Positions 60,001-63,540 of a DNA stretch of 64,000 bases are shown here, in pieces; within the stretch, counting starts at the first letter, position 1; each line of letters begins with the position of its first letter. The DNA comes from Ridgeia piscesae (Eukaryota > Annelida > Polychaeta > Sabellida > Siboglinidae), in assembly GCA_025642075.2 (NCBI GenBank), contig JAODUO010000576.1, forward strand, positions 112,501 through 176,500, written 5' to 3'. Under the pieces are notes generated by a model. That model made no database searches, had not been told where the DNA came from, and saw only the letters and a list, made by a program, of their open reading frames with translations. The translations under genes and the position numbers were made by a program.

Positions 60001-62806
60001 TTTTATGACAGTACTTCCCGAAAGAAATCTCTCAAGCAAGCAGCAATGTAGCACTACAAAAGATTGATACATAACAGCACCAGATCAGATGAACCACTGC
60101 ACAAGGTTGCCATCAGTGAATTAGTATTCACACACCTTTGATGTTTACAGGGATTTTGCGTTCGTGGCACGGGACAGCCGAACGCGCCAACACCTATGCC
60201 ATGTGTTCCGTTGCGACATGCCGGCACGACGCATCGCAAACACACTGCGAGACATCTGCCGCAAGCTGCTCGTCGACCGTAGCATGCATCAGCCACAAGG
60301 TGGCGCTGCAGTGGCTCGCCCGCAGAACCTGCCCAATCTGGAGCGCTGTGACCAGCCCAGTGGGCAGGTGACATTTGAGAGCCTCATGAAAAGTATGTGT
60401 GTTTTTTTGTTAATCTTATTTGCGTTAGTTAGCTATTTATATTGGTCAAGTTATTAATTTTTGTCATTTAATTTTATTAGTACACGTAGTTTAGTAATCA
60501 TGAAATGTGTGGGTGTGGGTGTGTGTGTTCATTAATCATATTCACATTAGTTAGCTATTTTATTAGTTGAGTTATATATATATATTTTTCATTTAATTTA
60601 TTTAAATGTCCTTTAATCGTGAAAAGTATGTGTGTGTTTAAAGTTTTTTTATTCACTTTTGTTAGTTACTAGTTAATTGTTATTATTTTTATTGTTTAGC
60701 TAATCATTAGTTCAATAAATTGTTTGTTAATCATAAAAAACTCCAGGTGTGTTTTATTAATCTTAATTGCACTGGCTAGCTGTGATTACTAGTCAAGTCA
60801 TATTAATTAATTATTTAATTAATTAAATAATAATTACTAATAATTTGTTATTGCAATATTATGCTATGATAATTGAAAATTAACTGTTGTTTGTGCTTTG
60901 TTAAAACATAATTGAACAGTCAGTATGTTAGAAGACATTTTATAATAATAACGAACAACAACTACCCTTTGATGTTGTTGCTGCCATTCTGTTGTCTGTG
61001 TTGTACTTACCACTGGTTGCTTACTTCAGATACATCTTTCCCCACACCAATGGAAGAACCCAAGAAGGTGCTTCGGTGTCACTACCTGGGCACTGCACAA
61101 GTCCCCAATGCCACAGGTCAGACCAACTTTCACTGCCAACTATTATTACACTAGCGTATGTCGTTTAAACTTCCCCCTCTCTACAGCTCACACCTCGGCC
61201 ACAAAGTTCTCAGGGGTTATCTTTGACACTTTGGGTGAAACGTGACATAGTATATACTGTACACCAAGTGTGGTTAGATGTGACTTAGCGGGCCTGTTTA
61301 CGTCAGTGGTTTTTATGTTGCATAGGCTTAGGAGATGCTTGATTTAAAATATGCTACTCAACATATGCTAGGGTTCCATATTGCAGATGCCCAGAAAGTG
61401 GAGGGGAAATGGAGGTGAAGAAGACCGAGATAGTGATGGGGTTTGCATTAAGCGTGACATAGAAAGAGTGGGAGAAAACTAAACCCACTTCTCAACTCTT
61501 TCCATGTCACGCTTAATGCAAACCCCATTGCTATTTCGGTCTTCCTCATCTCCATTTCCCCTCCACTTTCTGGGCATCTGCAATAGGGATCCCTAGCAAA
61601 TTTTGAGTAGTATATTTTGGCAGACAAAAAAGGTGTATTATGCTATTAGGCTAAGCAGACGTTTGATACAGACTATTTTATCAAACAAATAAAGAAGATG
61701 TACTATGGTATTAGCCACAGATTCGTGAACGTAACTGATGCTTGTCTTTCACTTGTATCCAGGGGTGGACATTGCTAACAGTGCAATGCATAAGGTGTAC
61801 GCTGGCGTTCCTCCCGAGAAGTGGCTGTTTGTCTCCGTAGCTGTGGCGCCATCTACAATCACTATCACCGAACACGGAGTATGTCATATTTAATGACTTA
61901 CTAATACACTTCAAGCTGAACATTTTAATTGTGTATTATTACTATAATGTATTTCTAGTGACAATGTTTGCATTCACTGTTCATCTTTAATATTTACTTT
62001 GCCAATAATTATGGTTTGACATACACTGTTATAATCTGTAAAACAATCAGTATGGCAACAAAATAGTTTCCTATATATATTTCATAGGAAAGACCATAAA
62101 TTGGCATAATATTTTAATAGTTATCTTAATTAAACTTAATTAATTTCCTTAATTCATGTTAAACTTTTTTATTTATTTATTATAAAGTGCCAGTGTCAGC
62201 ATAGTCATGAATGCCATCTGGTGTGTGTTCTAGAAACCAGACAATGTTCTGGCTGAATGCCGGGTTCGATTCCTGTCATTCCTTGGAATCGCAATGAAGA
62301 ATGCCAAGTAAGTGAAATACTACGAAATAAGTCTAGTCAGCAATCATGCATTGTAAGCTCTCTTTCTTAGCTTTTATATGAGTGAATTAATAACTTGGCA
62401 TAATAGTATGTATAAACAACTTGTCGTGATGTTTATGCTGGTATATGTCAGGTTTTTATTGTGCAGCTGACAAGACTGATAGAGTAATCAAGATAATTGT
62501 TAACAAAGAGAATGTGAGAGCGTAATGGTTAATATGTCCGCCTGCTACATCCGTGCTGTGTAGTCAAAACCTCGATCAGCTGAAATACTGTGGAATGTGC
62601 TATAATATACGAGTTGCCTTTTCACCTGCGCTGAACCTGACCTATGACATGTGATGACTGACCTTTGACTTGAACGAGCCATGACCTTGTCTTGTAGACT
62701 GTGTTCGTTCATCATGCACACGGCACAGAACCACTTCATCGCCCACGTGTTCCACTGTGAGCCGTCGGCCGGTCAACTGTGTAAGACCATCGAGGCTGCC
62801 TGCAAG
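18162..62806 (+). CDS. APBB2: Fe65/APBB-family adaptor gene (APBB2-like), whole span within window, 3' incomplete
   Basis: Exons at 18162-18300, 40154-40631, 48389-48517, 51337-51532, 52071-52152, 54399-54502, 55073-55200, 56162-56363, 57553-57680, 60151-60392, 61030-61116, 61763-61878, 62234-62307 and 62698-62806 are each bounded by AG and GT. They join with matching phases into 738 codons without a stop. Domain order is APBB2-like N-terminus, acidic segment (about residues 296-307), WW (333-361), PTB1 (about 437-575) and PTB2 (about 620-738), which is specific to the Fe65 family. Family knowledge: Fe65 proteins are cytoplasmic/nuclear adaptors. PTB2 binds the NPTY tail of APP, PTB1 binds partners such as LRP1 and Tip60, and WW binds proline-rich ligands such as Mena. 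Human APBB2 is about 760 residues with roughly 40 after PTB2, so one or two terminal exons must lie past 64000. APBB2 is chosen over APBB1 because the RKKYAQLDIAAMG and GFIGYYASLEES segments resemble APBB2 only. An invertebrate would usually carry a single Fe65 gene. Confidence 0.93.
18264..18760. repeat. ~58-bp minisatellite grown from the exon 3' end and donor
   Basis: About eight diverged units share GCTACTACATC, TAGCTATCATGTCTGACTC and CTGTTGTACACTTGG. The first unit is exonic: coding DYYTIAIMSDS followed by the GTAAGT donor. In later units the donor segment has become GACAGAAGTCT, so they carry no functional donor. Confidence 0.88.
18761..19084. other. Intronic unique stretch
   Basis: No gene or repeat was recognised. 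Confidence 0.5.
19085..19622. repeat. 36-bp minisatellite, 15 copies
   Basis: The unit contains CAGTTAGTGTCCACACTCTA followed by CAGGAACATATTGCAC. Thirty-six is a multiple of three, so open frames of 164 and 178 codons persist on both strands (repeats such as LVSTLYRNILHQ). They have no start context, splice sites or composition of a gene. Confidence 0.95.
19800..20292. repeat. 26-bp minisatellite
   Basis: About eighteen units of AGTTACTGCTAACTAAAA plus TATATCAC or CAATATCAC. Unit variants appear in a repeating order around 19980-20150, which suggests block duplication. Confidence 0.93.
20353..20640. repeat. Polypyrimidine TCTCCTCT microsatellite
   Basis: Roughly 285 bases of almost pure pyrimidine on the + strand built from CTTCTCCT and CTTCTC. 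Such a homopurine-homopyrimidine tract could form triplex (H-DNA). The Ser/Leu and Arg/Glu ORFs are artefacts. Confidence 0.97.
20641..21670. other. Non-coding stretch with CG-rich segment
   Basis: Positions 20755-21230 are unique and rich in CG dinucleotides (for example GCCGGCCGAGGCCTG near 20860), unlike the surrounding intron. No splice-bounded ORF was found. A conserved regulatory segment or unrecognised exon is possible. Confidence 0.35.
21671..21850 (-). pseudogene. LINE ORF 3'-end fragment
   Basis: The minus strand reads VPKTKLNIGKRAFS, VAAPTIWNQLPITIK, then FRKKCKQIICLKLLFHHNV and a TAG at 21671-21673. The pattern GKRAFSVAAPTIWNQLP is the conserved C-terminal signature of CR1/L2/jockey-like reverse-transcriptase ORFs. 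A stop lies just upstream, so only the last 57 or so codons remain. It is a second LINE family or a more distant copy than the remnant at 7210-8262, judging by the different sequence. Confidence 0.8.
21851..23640. other. Intronic unique stretch
   Basis: No gene, RNA or tandem repeat was recognised. Small ORFs at 22701-23350 lack support. Confidence 0.45.
23641..24330. repeat. ~59-bp degenerate minisatellite
   Basis: Units mix AGTAGCAAGTAGCTATG, CTCAGTTATAATAGCTACGA and GGTATGTTTAGGTGCAGTAC. They are regular from about 23830 to 24230 and diverged on both sides. Confidence 0.88.
24331..25064. other. Intronic unique stretch
   Basis: Nothing recognised. A 65-codon ORF at 24580-24777 has no support. 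Confidence 0.45.
25065..25640. repeat. 25-bp minisatellite with two unit types
   Basis: GTGATACTAGGGTCATGTGA-GAAAG alternates irregularly with GTGATACTAGGGTCACAGCA-GTAAG, for about 23 copies. One or two units carry GTGATGTGAG. Confidence 0.95.
25641..25985. other. Intronic stretch leading into G-rich array
   Basis: Purine-biased sequence. It is read by the same long minus-strand ORF as the next array but has no coding support. Confidence 0.45.
25986..26950. repeat. 33-bp G-rich minisatellite, ~29 copies
   Basis: The unit has GATGGACAAGGGGGAGGGGT followed by AGGCAGGGGCAGT. The middle twenty copies are almost identical and the edges are diverged. Three or more G-runs of four or five per unit make the + strand a candidate for G-quadruplex formation. 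The unit is 11 codons, which produces the 445-codon minus-strand Pro-rich ORF (25729-27066). Its conceptual product (PTPPPCPSLPL repeats) has no start context or domain and I do not call it a gene. Confidence 0.96.
26951..27590. other. GC-rich unique stretch
   Basis: Purine-rich to about 27110. From 27110 to 27500 it is CG-rich with open frames on both strands. There is no matching acceptor/donor pair in phase with the APBB exons. It may be regulatory. Confidence 0.3.
27591..28085. repeat. Degenerate repeats built on AGTTGGGCTG
   Basis: Loosely spaced copies (about 55-65 bases apart) of GAAGTTGGGCTGCCCAACAT-like sequence between about 27770 and 28085, preceded by three AAAGTAGTTCCA-type repeats. 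Confidence 0.65.
28086..28590. other. Intronic unique stretch
   Basis: Mildly GC-rich. A 186-codon minus-strand ORF at 28253-28813 runs into the next repeat, has GTG-type start context and no domain. Confidence 0.4.
28591..29080. repeat. ~30-bp degenerate repeats (TTGACAAGTTGAGGATGTTG)
   Basis: About fifteen imperfect units based on TTGACAAGTTGAGGATGTTG and GTCACTCT. A 66-bp duplicate including GAGGTTTACAAATCGAGGAT is present at 28930-29056. Confidence 0.8.
29117..29369 (+). CDS. Possible alternative first exon or cassette exon of the APBB gene
   Basis: From an ATG at 29117, 84 codons stay open with GC-rich third positions (MRDTMTLRTSPLL... through NRWHNSWTLYTNPIHDLVT) up to a good donor (ACTG followed by GTAGGT at 29370). 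The exon ends in phase 1, so joining to 40154 gives an Asp codon and SDTAFTSF. The open frame extends back to 29096. An AG at 29095-29096 would also make it a phase-1/phase-1 cassette after exon 18300, but the pyrimidine tract there is poor. The ATG context is weak. The longer ORF reading through to 31381 is only the 20-bp array behind the donor. I see no homology to known Fe65 N-termini. Confidence 0.35.
29398..32950. repeat. 3.55-kb minisatellite of a 20-bp unit, ~175 copies
   Basis: The unit TGTGTCATTCTACTGCCCCG has recurrent variants ending TGTCCCA, TGCCCAG and ACAGCCCAG. Higher-order structure is visible: a block around the rare variant TACTGCACAG at 29811 recurs about 1.16 kb later near 30969. 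All three + frames are open over hundreds of codons (up to 754) because the 60-base triple unit has no stop; these are not genes. Confidence 0.97.
31443..31499. repeat. 57-base G homopolymer inside the 20-bp array
   Basis: A run of 57 uninterrupted Gs replaces array sequence directly after GTGTCATTC. The next 110 bases carry several single-base and short losses relative to the unit. This looks more like a sequencing or gap-filling artefact than a biological tract. Confidence 0.9.
32951..33510. other. Intronic unique stretch
   Basis: Nothing recognised. An acceptor-like TTATGCAG at about 33390 has no supported exon behind it. Confidence 0.45.
33511..33668. repeat. TCTCTCTG microsatellite
   Basis: About 155 bases of (TC)n interspersed with G every six to eight bases. 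Confidence 0.97.
33669..34165. other. Intronic unique stretch
   Basis: AT-rich. No supported feature. Confidence 0.45.
34171..34583 (-). CDS. Possible 3'-terminal exon of an antisense multi-membrane-segment protein
   Basis: On the minus strand an acceptor (CTTGTGTCAG, the G at about 34584) precedes an open frame of about 137 codons ending in TAG at 34171-34173. The product starts DITLLFYTAIVG and includes FFQFTGYSLIWLHY, PKRNYLFMYLCFFLN, KCPFGPDPLWWFYVC and ends KCVYVLK. Four hydrophobic stretches of 17-22 residues alternate with short polar loops. Codon third positions are mixed, not simply A/T, which argues against chance. I cannot name the family. No upstream partner exon or polyadenylation signal was found, so it may be a relic or a nested gene in the APBB intron. 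Confidence 0.33.
34584..34985. other. Intronic unique stretch
   Basis: Nothing recognised. Confidence 0.45.
34990..36355. repeat. 47/49-bp minisatellite in two subtypes
   Basis: The outer copies (49 bp) read GCCTTATGAGTCACAACTGA, GAGACTTTGGGCCATTGGCA, GCGAGACGA. A central block of about ten copies (35360-35820) is the 47-bp subtype with GACTGTGTGATTGGCAGTGT. About fifteen units contain TGAGTCA, the AP-1 consensus; others are TAAGTCA or CGAGTCA. Confidence 0.95.
36356..40153. other. Large AT-rich intronic stretch
   Basis: Unique, AT-rich sequence with short ATT and A/T runs (37800-37825, 39290-39370). Several short ORFs are present, none supported. It ends in the acceptor TACTTATTTTCCAG of the next exon. 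Confidence 0.5.
40154..40631 (+). CDS. APBB2: APBB gene exon: APBB2-like N-terminal region
   Basis: Bounded by TTATTTTCCAG and AG|GTCAGT. The phase is 1 in and 2 out. It encodes about residues 47-205, largely disordered and acidic, rich in Asp, Ser, Thr and Pro. Two conserved landmarks are visible. RKKYAQLDIAAMG (residues 104-116) corresponds to the RKKYA...AAMG segment of vertebrate APBB2, and GFIGYYASLEES (about 161-172) to its FLNYYADLE segment. FANPNYL near residues 55-61 contains an NPxY motif. An in-frame ATG at 40123 upstream of the acceptor could start a shorter protein from an unspliced or internal promoter transcript. Confidence 0.92.
40632..40915. other. Start of intron after exon 40154
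   Basis: Unique sequence between donor and array. Confidence 0.5.
40916..43222. repeat. 2.3-kb minisatellite of a 20-bp unit, ~110 copies
   Basis: The unit GGTGTCTCGTGGAGGCAGTA has variants CTTGGAGG, CATGGAGG and a 18-19-base CTGGAGG form. Between 42660 and 43040 units are heavily scrambled (possible low-quality sequence), then regular again. ORFs of up to 430 codons on both strands are repeat products. Confidence 0.97.
43223..43697. other. Intronic unique stretch
   Basis: Nothing recognised. Confidence 0.5.
43698..44212. mobile_element. Foldback MITE-like element with >200-bp inverted arms
   Basis: The left arm (AAAGGG..., GTGAGAGGTTCACA, TATAATATATTGGTTGTGCA, AAGATCGTTAATAAACAATT, ATTCAGGGCG, TGACGTAAGCC) is matched in inverted order by the right arm, ending TGTGAATCTCTCACCTTTAA. 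Arms carry indels relative to each other. The right edge is TTAA and the left is CTAA, suggesting a TTAA target duplication with one change. The short loop (about 43920-43990) has no ORF. The CRE-like TGACGTAA and TTACGTCA occur in each arm. Confidence 0.85.
44213..44835. other. Intronic unique stretch
   Basis: Nothing recognised. Confidence 0.5.
44836..46862. repeat. 61-bp minisatellite, ~33 copies
   Basis: Units read GATGGTTCACTAATGTATGA, CAGCAATTTTAGGTGATGCT, GACACTATACCGTAGTGAGT-G. The exact 61-base period is checked at 44901 and 44962. Variants (GGCAATG, CAGCAAGTT, GGCAAGTGT, CAGCATTTT) occur in recurring orders, implying duplication of multi-unit blocks. Confidence 0.97.
46863..48388. 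other. Intron upstream of exon 48389
   Basis: AT-rich to about 47740. From 48000 to 48388 it is GC-rich and open on both strands (ORFs up to 107 codons), continuous with the true exon. It could include an extended or alternative 5' exon part, but phase fixes the acceptor at 48388. Confidence 0.4.
48389..48517 (+). CDS. APBB2: APBB gene exon: acidic linker before WW
   Basis: The acceptor is CCCACACTAG (ending 48388), the only nearby AG giving the required phase 2; CTTAACACAG ten bases earlier and TCCTAG at 48357 are out of phase. The donor is GG|GTAAGC. It encodes about residues 206-248: EDEHSSDTEKSGF, a DDDDD cluster, then GSAWDLIQENDLDPDPEW. The Asp/Glu-rich segment with a lone Trp sits where vertebrate Fe65 proteins have an acidic DEESSW region before the WW domain. 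Low sequence complexity keeps the alignment loose, but both junction phases fit. Confidence 0.78.
48518..48974. other. Intron start after exon 48389
   Basis: Unique, with a GT-rich patch at 48880-48930. No gene seen. Confidence 0.5.
48975..49033. repeat. AT dinucleotide repeat
   Basis: About 55 bases of (AT)n. Confidence 0.97.
49082..49500 (-). pseudogene. Unidentified protein-like remnant, possibly from a mobile element
   Basis: The minus strand is open for 94 codons (VEILWYVGVSSHWS, HVFWGRLKEDVKWC, TQWLATVSWKPDDQVPKY, ending HHLKTLMH). After one stop it continues upstream with PLPVVLFSYHRMGHYNSTRT. It is unusually rich in Trp, His and Cys for AT-rich intron sequence, so it looks like decayed coding DNA. 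I cannot assign a family. Confidence 0.28.
49501..50554. other. Intronic stretch
   Basis: AT-rich with A-runs (49800-50000), then GTGTTTGTGT-type sequence that grades into the next array. Confidence 0.45.
50555..51336. repeat. 74-bp minisatellite abutting a splice acceptor
   Basis: About ten units, each with GTGTTTGTGTGTTACTCAAA, ATAATGACGCCTGACATGAC, GTTTGCATGTTCCCACCAAG and ATGACACCTGACAT. The last unit runs straight into the acceptor of the next exon: GTGTTTGTGTGTTCATAG then exonic TGATGAC, which aligns with AAATAGTGACGCC of earlier units. Confidence 0.95.
51337..51532 (+). CDS. APBB2: APBB gene exon: acidic region upstream of WW
   Basis: The acceptor is TTCATAG at 51336 and the donor AGG|GTGGGT. 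A second GT four bases later is out of phase. The phase is 2 in, 0 out. It encodes about residues 249-314: DDKRLFVNSPDSNDSGIQ, APETEDLYAVVTKEKG, then a run of eight Glu followed by DDDE (296-307). Acidic stretches of this kind precede the WW domain in vertebrate APBB1; their length is not conserved. In APBB1 the acidic N-terminal region has been linked to transactivation and nuclear partners, which is only suggestive here. Confidence 0.87.
51533..52070. other. Intron
   Basis: Unique sequence. Short GTCAC-rich patch at 51840-51960. It ends in CATGGTTACAG. Confidence 0.5.
52071..52152 (+). CDS. APBB2: APBB gene exon: first half of WW domain
   Basis: The acceptor is GGTTACAG and the donor GAAG|GTGAGC. 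The phase is 0 in, 1 out. It encodes residues 315-341: a Gln-rich start, then EPAEELPPGWEKHE. LPPGW with Trp337 is the first strand and first signature tryptophan of the WW domain, matching DLPAGW/DLPPGW of vertebrate Fe65 proteins. Confidence 0.95.
52245..53862. repeat. 38-bp minisatellite, ~40 copies, with embedded exon-copy
   Basis: Units read GAGACACTGAGGTAGTTCTA then GGCGAGGACAGTGAGTGA. GGAC/GGCC variants alternate in blocks, and a two-base shorter form occurs early. The array is interrupted at about 52750-52985 by diverged sequence that includes a copy of the preceding exon's 3' end. Confidence 0.96.
52841..52985 (+). pseudogene. Partial duplicate of the WW exon 3' end plus its donor and intron start
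   Basis: GGCTGGGAGAAACATGAG|GTGAGCCAAGGGGGAGAG copies the exon end GGCTGGGAGAAACATGAAG|GTGAGCC with one A lost. It goes on into GGCAGGAGAGAGGACGAG of the intron start. The donor is intact but no good acceptor lies in front, and the lost base would shift the phase, so it is a non-functional pseudo-exon. Confidence 0.85.
53925..54056. repeat. Tetranucleotide repeats (GGAC, CAGG, CACG)
   Basis: Successive blocks of GGAC, GGCA/CAGG and GCAC/ACGC. Confidence 0.97.
54057..54398. other. Intron end
   Basis: Unique. Ends in TTTCCTCTGTTGTCAG. Confidence 0.5.
54399..54502 (+). CDS. APBB2: APBB gene exon: second half of WW domain
   Basis: The phase is 1 in, 0 out; donor GAG|GTATCT. It encodes DEKGAYYFHVKSGTTQYEPP (residues 342-361) and a short linker PSPDFDKQQRAQSSNE. 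It aligns with the YYWHIPTGTTQWEPP strand-loop-strand of vertebrate Fe65. The second signature Trp is Tyr358 here and the aromatic cluster is YYF, not YYW. Tyr at this place occurs in other WW domains, so proline-ligand binding is likely kept. Confidence 0.95.
54503..55072. other. Intron
   Basis: Unique sequence. Nothing recognised. Confidence 0.5.
55073..55200 (+). CDS. APBB2: APBB gene exon: linker between WW and PTB1
   Basis: The acceptor is TGTTTTTACAG and the donor AT|GTAAGT. The phase is 0 in, 2 out. It encodes about residues 377-418: NLAATMPSSSPVTANGG, then SEQHLQEFEGHAVKYVEHSL. The end, with alternating acidic and aromatic residues, occupies the place of the short region before PTB1 in vertebrate proteins. 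It has no domain of its own. Both phases fit the neighbours. Confidence 0.88.
55201..55489. other. Intron
   Basis: Nothing recognised. Confidence 0.5.
55490..56105. repeat. Four diverged copies of a ~150-170-bp AT-rich unit
   Basis: Each copy carries AATTCTAG, TATTGCTGA(C/T)AGTGAT, CACAGGAAAAAGG and GTTAATGTTATA-like segments in the same order. Copies differ by many substitutions and indels. Confidence 0.75.
56162..56363 (+). CDS. APBB2: APBB gene exon: start of PTB1
   Basis: The acceptor is TATGTGATTAG, with a modest pyrimidine tract, and the donor GAG|GTGAGT. The phase is 2 in, 0 out. It encodes about residues 419-486. VRFSVRSLGWVGIAEEDL, then RSSKAVNRCIVDLS and NDVVGRWGE align nearly residue for residue with PTB1 of APBB1/APBB2 (FSVRSLGWV, SSVAVNNCIRQLS, WGEGKD). 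The first 15 residues (APPKETRSQAGGGDQQ) are a lineage-specific linker. Confidence 0.97.
56364..57552. other. Intron
   Basis: AT-rich unique sequence. No gene or ordered repeat recognised. Confidence 0.5.
57553..57680 (+). CDS. APBB2: APBB gene exon: central PTB1
   Basis: The phase is 0 in, 2 out; donor AG|GTGGGT. It encodes GKDLLMDLDDHHLVLINPQD, MTVLHVQPIHSIRVWGVGRD and NG plus two bases of an Arg codon (residues 487-528). SIRVWGVGRDNGR is almost invariant in the family. The exon ends exactly at the Arg codon where, in mammalian FE65, the six-base neuronal mini-exon is inserted. Confidence 0.97.
57681..60150. other. Intron within PTB1 (outside the microexon)
   Basis: 2.47 kb of unique sequence with no minisatellite, unlike most neighbouring introns. 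A 94-codon ORF at 58789-59073 has no splice sites or homology. Confidence 0.5.
58486..58491 (+). CDS. APBB2: Candidate 6-nt microexon (GGAGAG) inserting Arg-Glu in PTB1
   Basis: A pyrimidine-rich acceptor (CCTCTTCTTTATTCCGCCTA then CTTAG, ending 58485) is followed by GGAGAG and a donor GTAAAC at 58492. The flanking exons join as AG|G. Inserting the six bases gives AG|G-GAG-AG|G, so GRDNG-R-DFAF becomes GRDNG-RE-RDFAF. The reading frame and both flanking codons are kept. Mammalian FE65 has a six-base, neuron-specific exon at this exact point coding the same two residues. The downstream intron is rich in CTGTCTGC/TGTCTGC motifs, the type bound by splicing regulators of neuronal microexons. No transcript data are available to me. 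Confidence 0.75.
60151..60392 (+). CDS. APBB2: APBB gene exon: end of PTB1 and linker
   Basis: The acceptor is GATGTTTACAG. The phase is 2 in, 1 out; donor AAAA|GTATGT. It encodes residues 529-609: RDFAFVARDSRTRQHLCHVF, RCDMPARRIANTLRDICRKL (the last PTB helix), then a linker of about 40 residues. CHVFRC and the I..TL..IC helix match vertebrate PTB1. An earlier GT at 60368 (GGCAG|GTGACA) is a plausible donor by sequence but would break the phase of the next exon. Confidence 0.97.
60384..60800. repeat. Three to four diverged copies (~115 bp) of the exon end, donor and intron start
   Basis: CATGAAAAGTATGTGTG at the true donor recurs as CATGAAATGTGTGGGTGTG near 60500 and as CGTGAAAAGTATGTGTGTG near 60620. 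Each is followed by a TTAATC...TTAGTTAGCTATT-type segment. A fourth, weaker copy follows near 60725. Confidence 0.78.
61030..61116 (+). CDS. APBB2: APBB gene exon: start of PTB2
   Basis: The acceptor is TGCTTACTTCAG and the donor ACAG|GTCAGA. The phase is 1 in, 1 out. It encodes residues 610-638: TSFPTPMEEPKKVLRCHYLG, TAQVPNATG. DFPTPK...V..YLG..PV is the conserved entry to PTB2 in APBB1/2. Confidence 0.96.
61330..61640. mobile_element. Foldback (hairpin) element inside PTB2 intron
   Basis: The left arm (ATATGCTACTCAACATATGC, TAGGG, TTGCAGATGCCCAGAAAGTG, GAGGGGAAATGGAG, GGGTTTGCATTAAGCGTGAC) is repeated in inverted order after a loop of about 30 bases (around 61475-61500), about 90 percent identical over more than 100 bases. 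No ORF and no clear target-site duplication. A non-autonomous DNA element or local inverted duplication; transcripts would form a long hairpin. Confidence 0.85.
61763..61878 (+). CDS. APBB2: APBB gene exon: central PTB2
   Basis: The acceptor is CACTTGTATCCAG and the donor GGA|GTATGT. The phase is 1 in, 0 out. It encodes residues 639-677: GVDIANSAMHKVYAGVPPEK, WLFVSVAVAPSTITITEHG. It aligns with GVDVINGALESV...W....VSVAPATLTI of vertebrate PTB2, the domain that binds the APP cytoplasmic NPTY motif. Confidence 0.97.
61879..62233. other. Intron
   Basis: AT-rich; nothing recognised. Confidence 0.5.
62234..62307 (+). CDS. APBB2: APBB gene exon: PTB2
   Basis: The acceptor is GTGTGTGTTCTAG and the donor CAA|GTAAGT. 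The phase is 0 in, 2 out. It encodes KPDNVLAECRVRFLSFLGIA, MKNA (678-701). ECRVRFLSFLG is the near-invariant PTB2 strand pair of Fe65 proteins. Confidence 0.97.
62308..62697. other. Intron, with a weak tRNA-like patch
   Basis: Around 62505-62575 a sequence reads like a very decayed tRNA head (GAGCGTAATGGTTAATATGT... then a poor B-box). It is too diverged to call a SINE. Confidence 0.35.
62698..62806 (+). CDS. APBB2: APBB gene exon: end of PTB2
   Basis: The acceptor is CTTGTCTTGTAG and the donor AAG|GTACAC. The phase is 2 in, 0 out. It encodes KLCSFIMHTAQNHFIAHVFH, CEPSAGQLCKTIEAACK (702-738). HVFxCEPxAG...EA.QAAC is the C-terminal helix of PTB2. The conserved tail beyond it (LRYQKCL in vertebrates) is not found before 64000. 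Confidence 0.97.
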
Positions 62807-62814
62807 GTACACCA

Positions 62815-63540
62815 ATACATCACCCTTGACTTACCTTACCTTACTATACTGTACCGCACCGCACCGCACCGCACCGCACCGCACCGCACCGCACCATGCA
62901 GTTCTGTTCCACACCATGTTCTACCTTACCCTACCCAATCCATACTAACCTTGCCATGCTATGTCGTTCCGTGCCGTGCCACGCCGCGCCGTGCCGTGCC
63001 TTGCCACACCTTACAATATCATAACATACCACTCCACTCCATATTATTCCATACCTTACCTTATCGTACCTTATCTTACCTTACCATATCGTATCGTATC
63101 GTATCGTATCGTATCGTATCGTATCGTATCGTATCGTATCGTATCGTATCGTACCGTACCGTACCGTACCGTACCGTACCGTACCGTACCGTACACCCAC
63201 CACACCACCACCCACACCACACCACACCATCCACACACACCACTCCACTCCGCTCCACTCCACTGCCCACTCCACTCCACTCCACTCCACTCCACTCCAA
63301 TCCACACCACTCCACTGCACACCACTCCAATCCACACCACTCCAATCCACCAACCCACACCACTCCAATCCACTCCACTCCACACCCCCACTCCACTCCA
63401 CTCCACTCCACTGCACTGCACTCCACTGCACTGCACTGCACTGCACACCACTCCAATCCAATCCAATCCAATCCACTCCACTGTACACCACTCAACTCCA
63501 ATCCAATCCAATCCACTCCACCCCACTCCCCTCTATATAT
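62815..63540. repeat. Pentanucleotide microsatellite with successive motif blocks
   Basis: Starting eight bases after the donor, blocks change from CTTAC to ACCGC, through degenerate CCGTG/CTTAC, to ATCGT (about 63087-63150), ACCGT (63150-63195), then CACTC with CCAAT and CACTG variants to about 63540. Each boundary is a one-base change of a five-base unit. ORFs on both strands are artefacts. Confidence 0.96.

Noticed and set aside
60362..60368. Alternative donor GGCAG|GTGACA in the PTB1/linker exon
   Set aside because: Would end the exon in phase 0, while the next exon needs phase 1.
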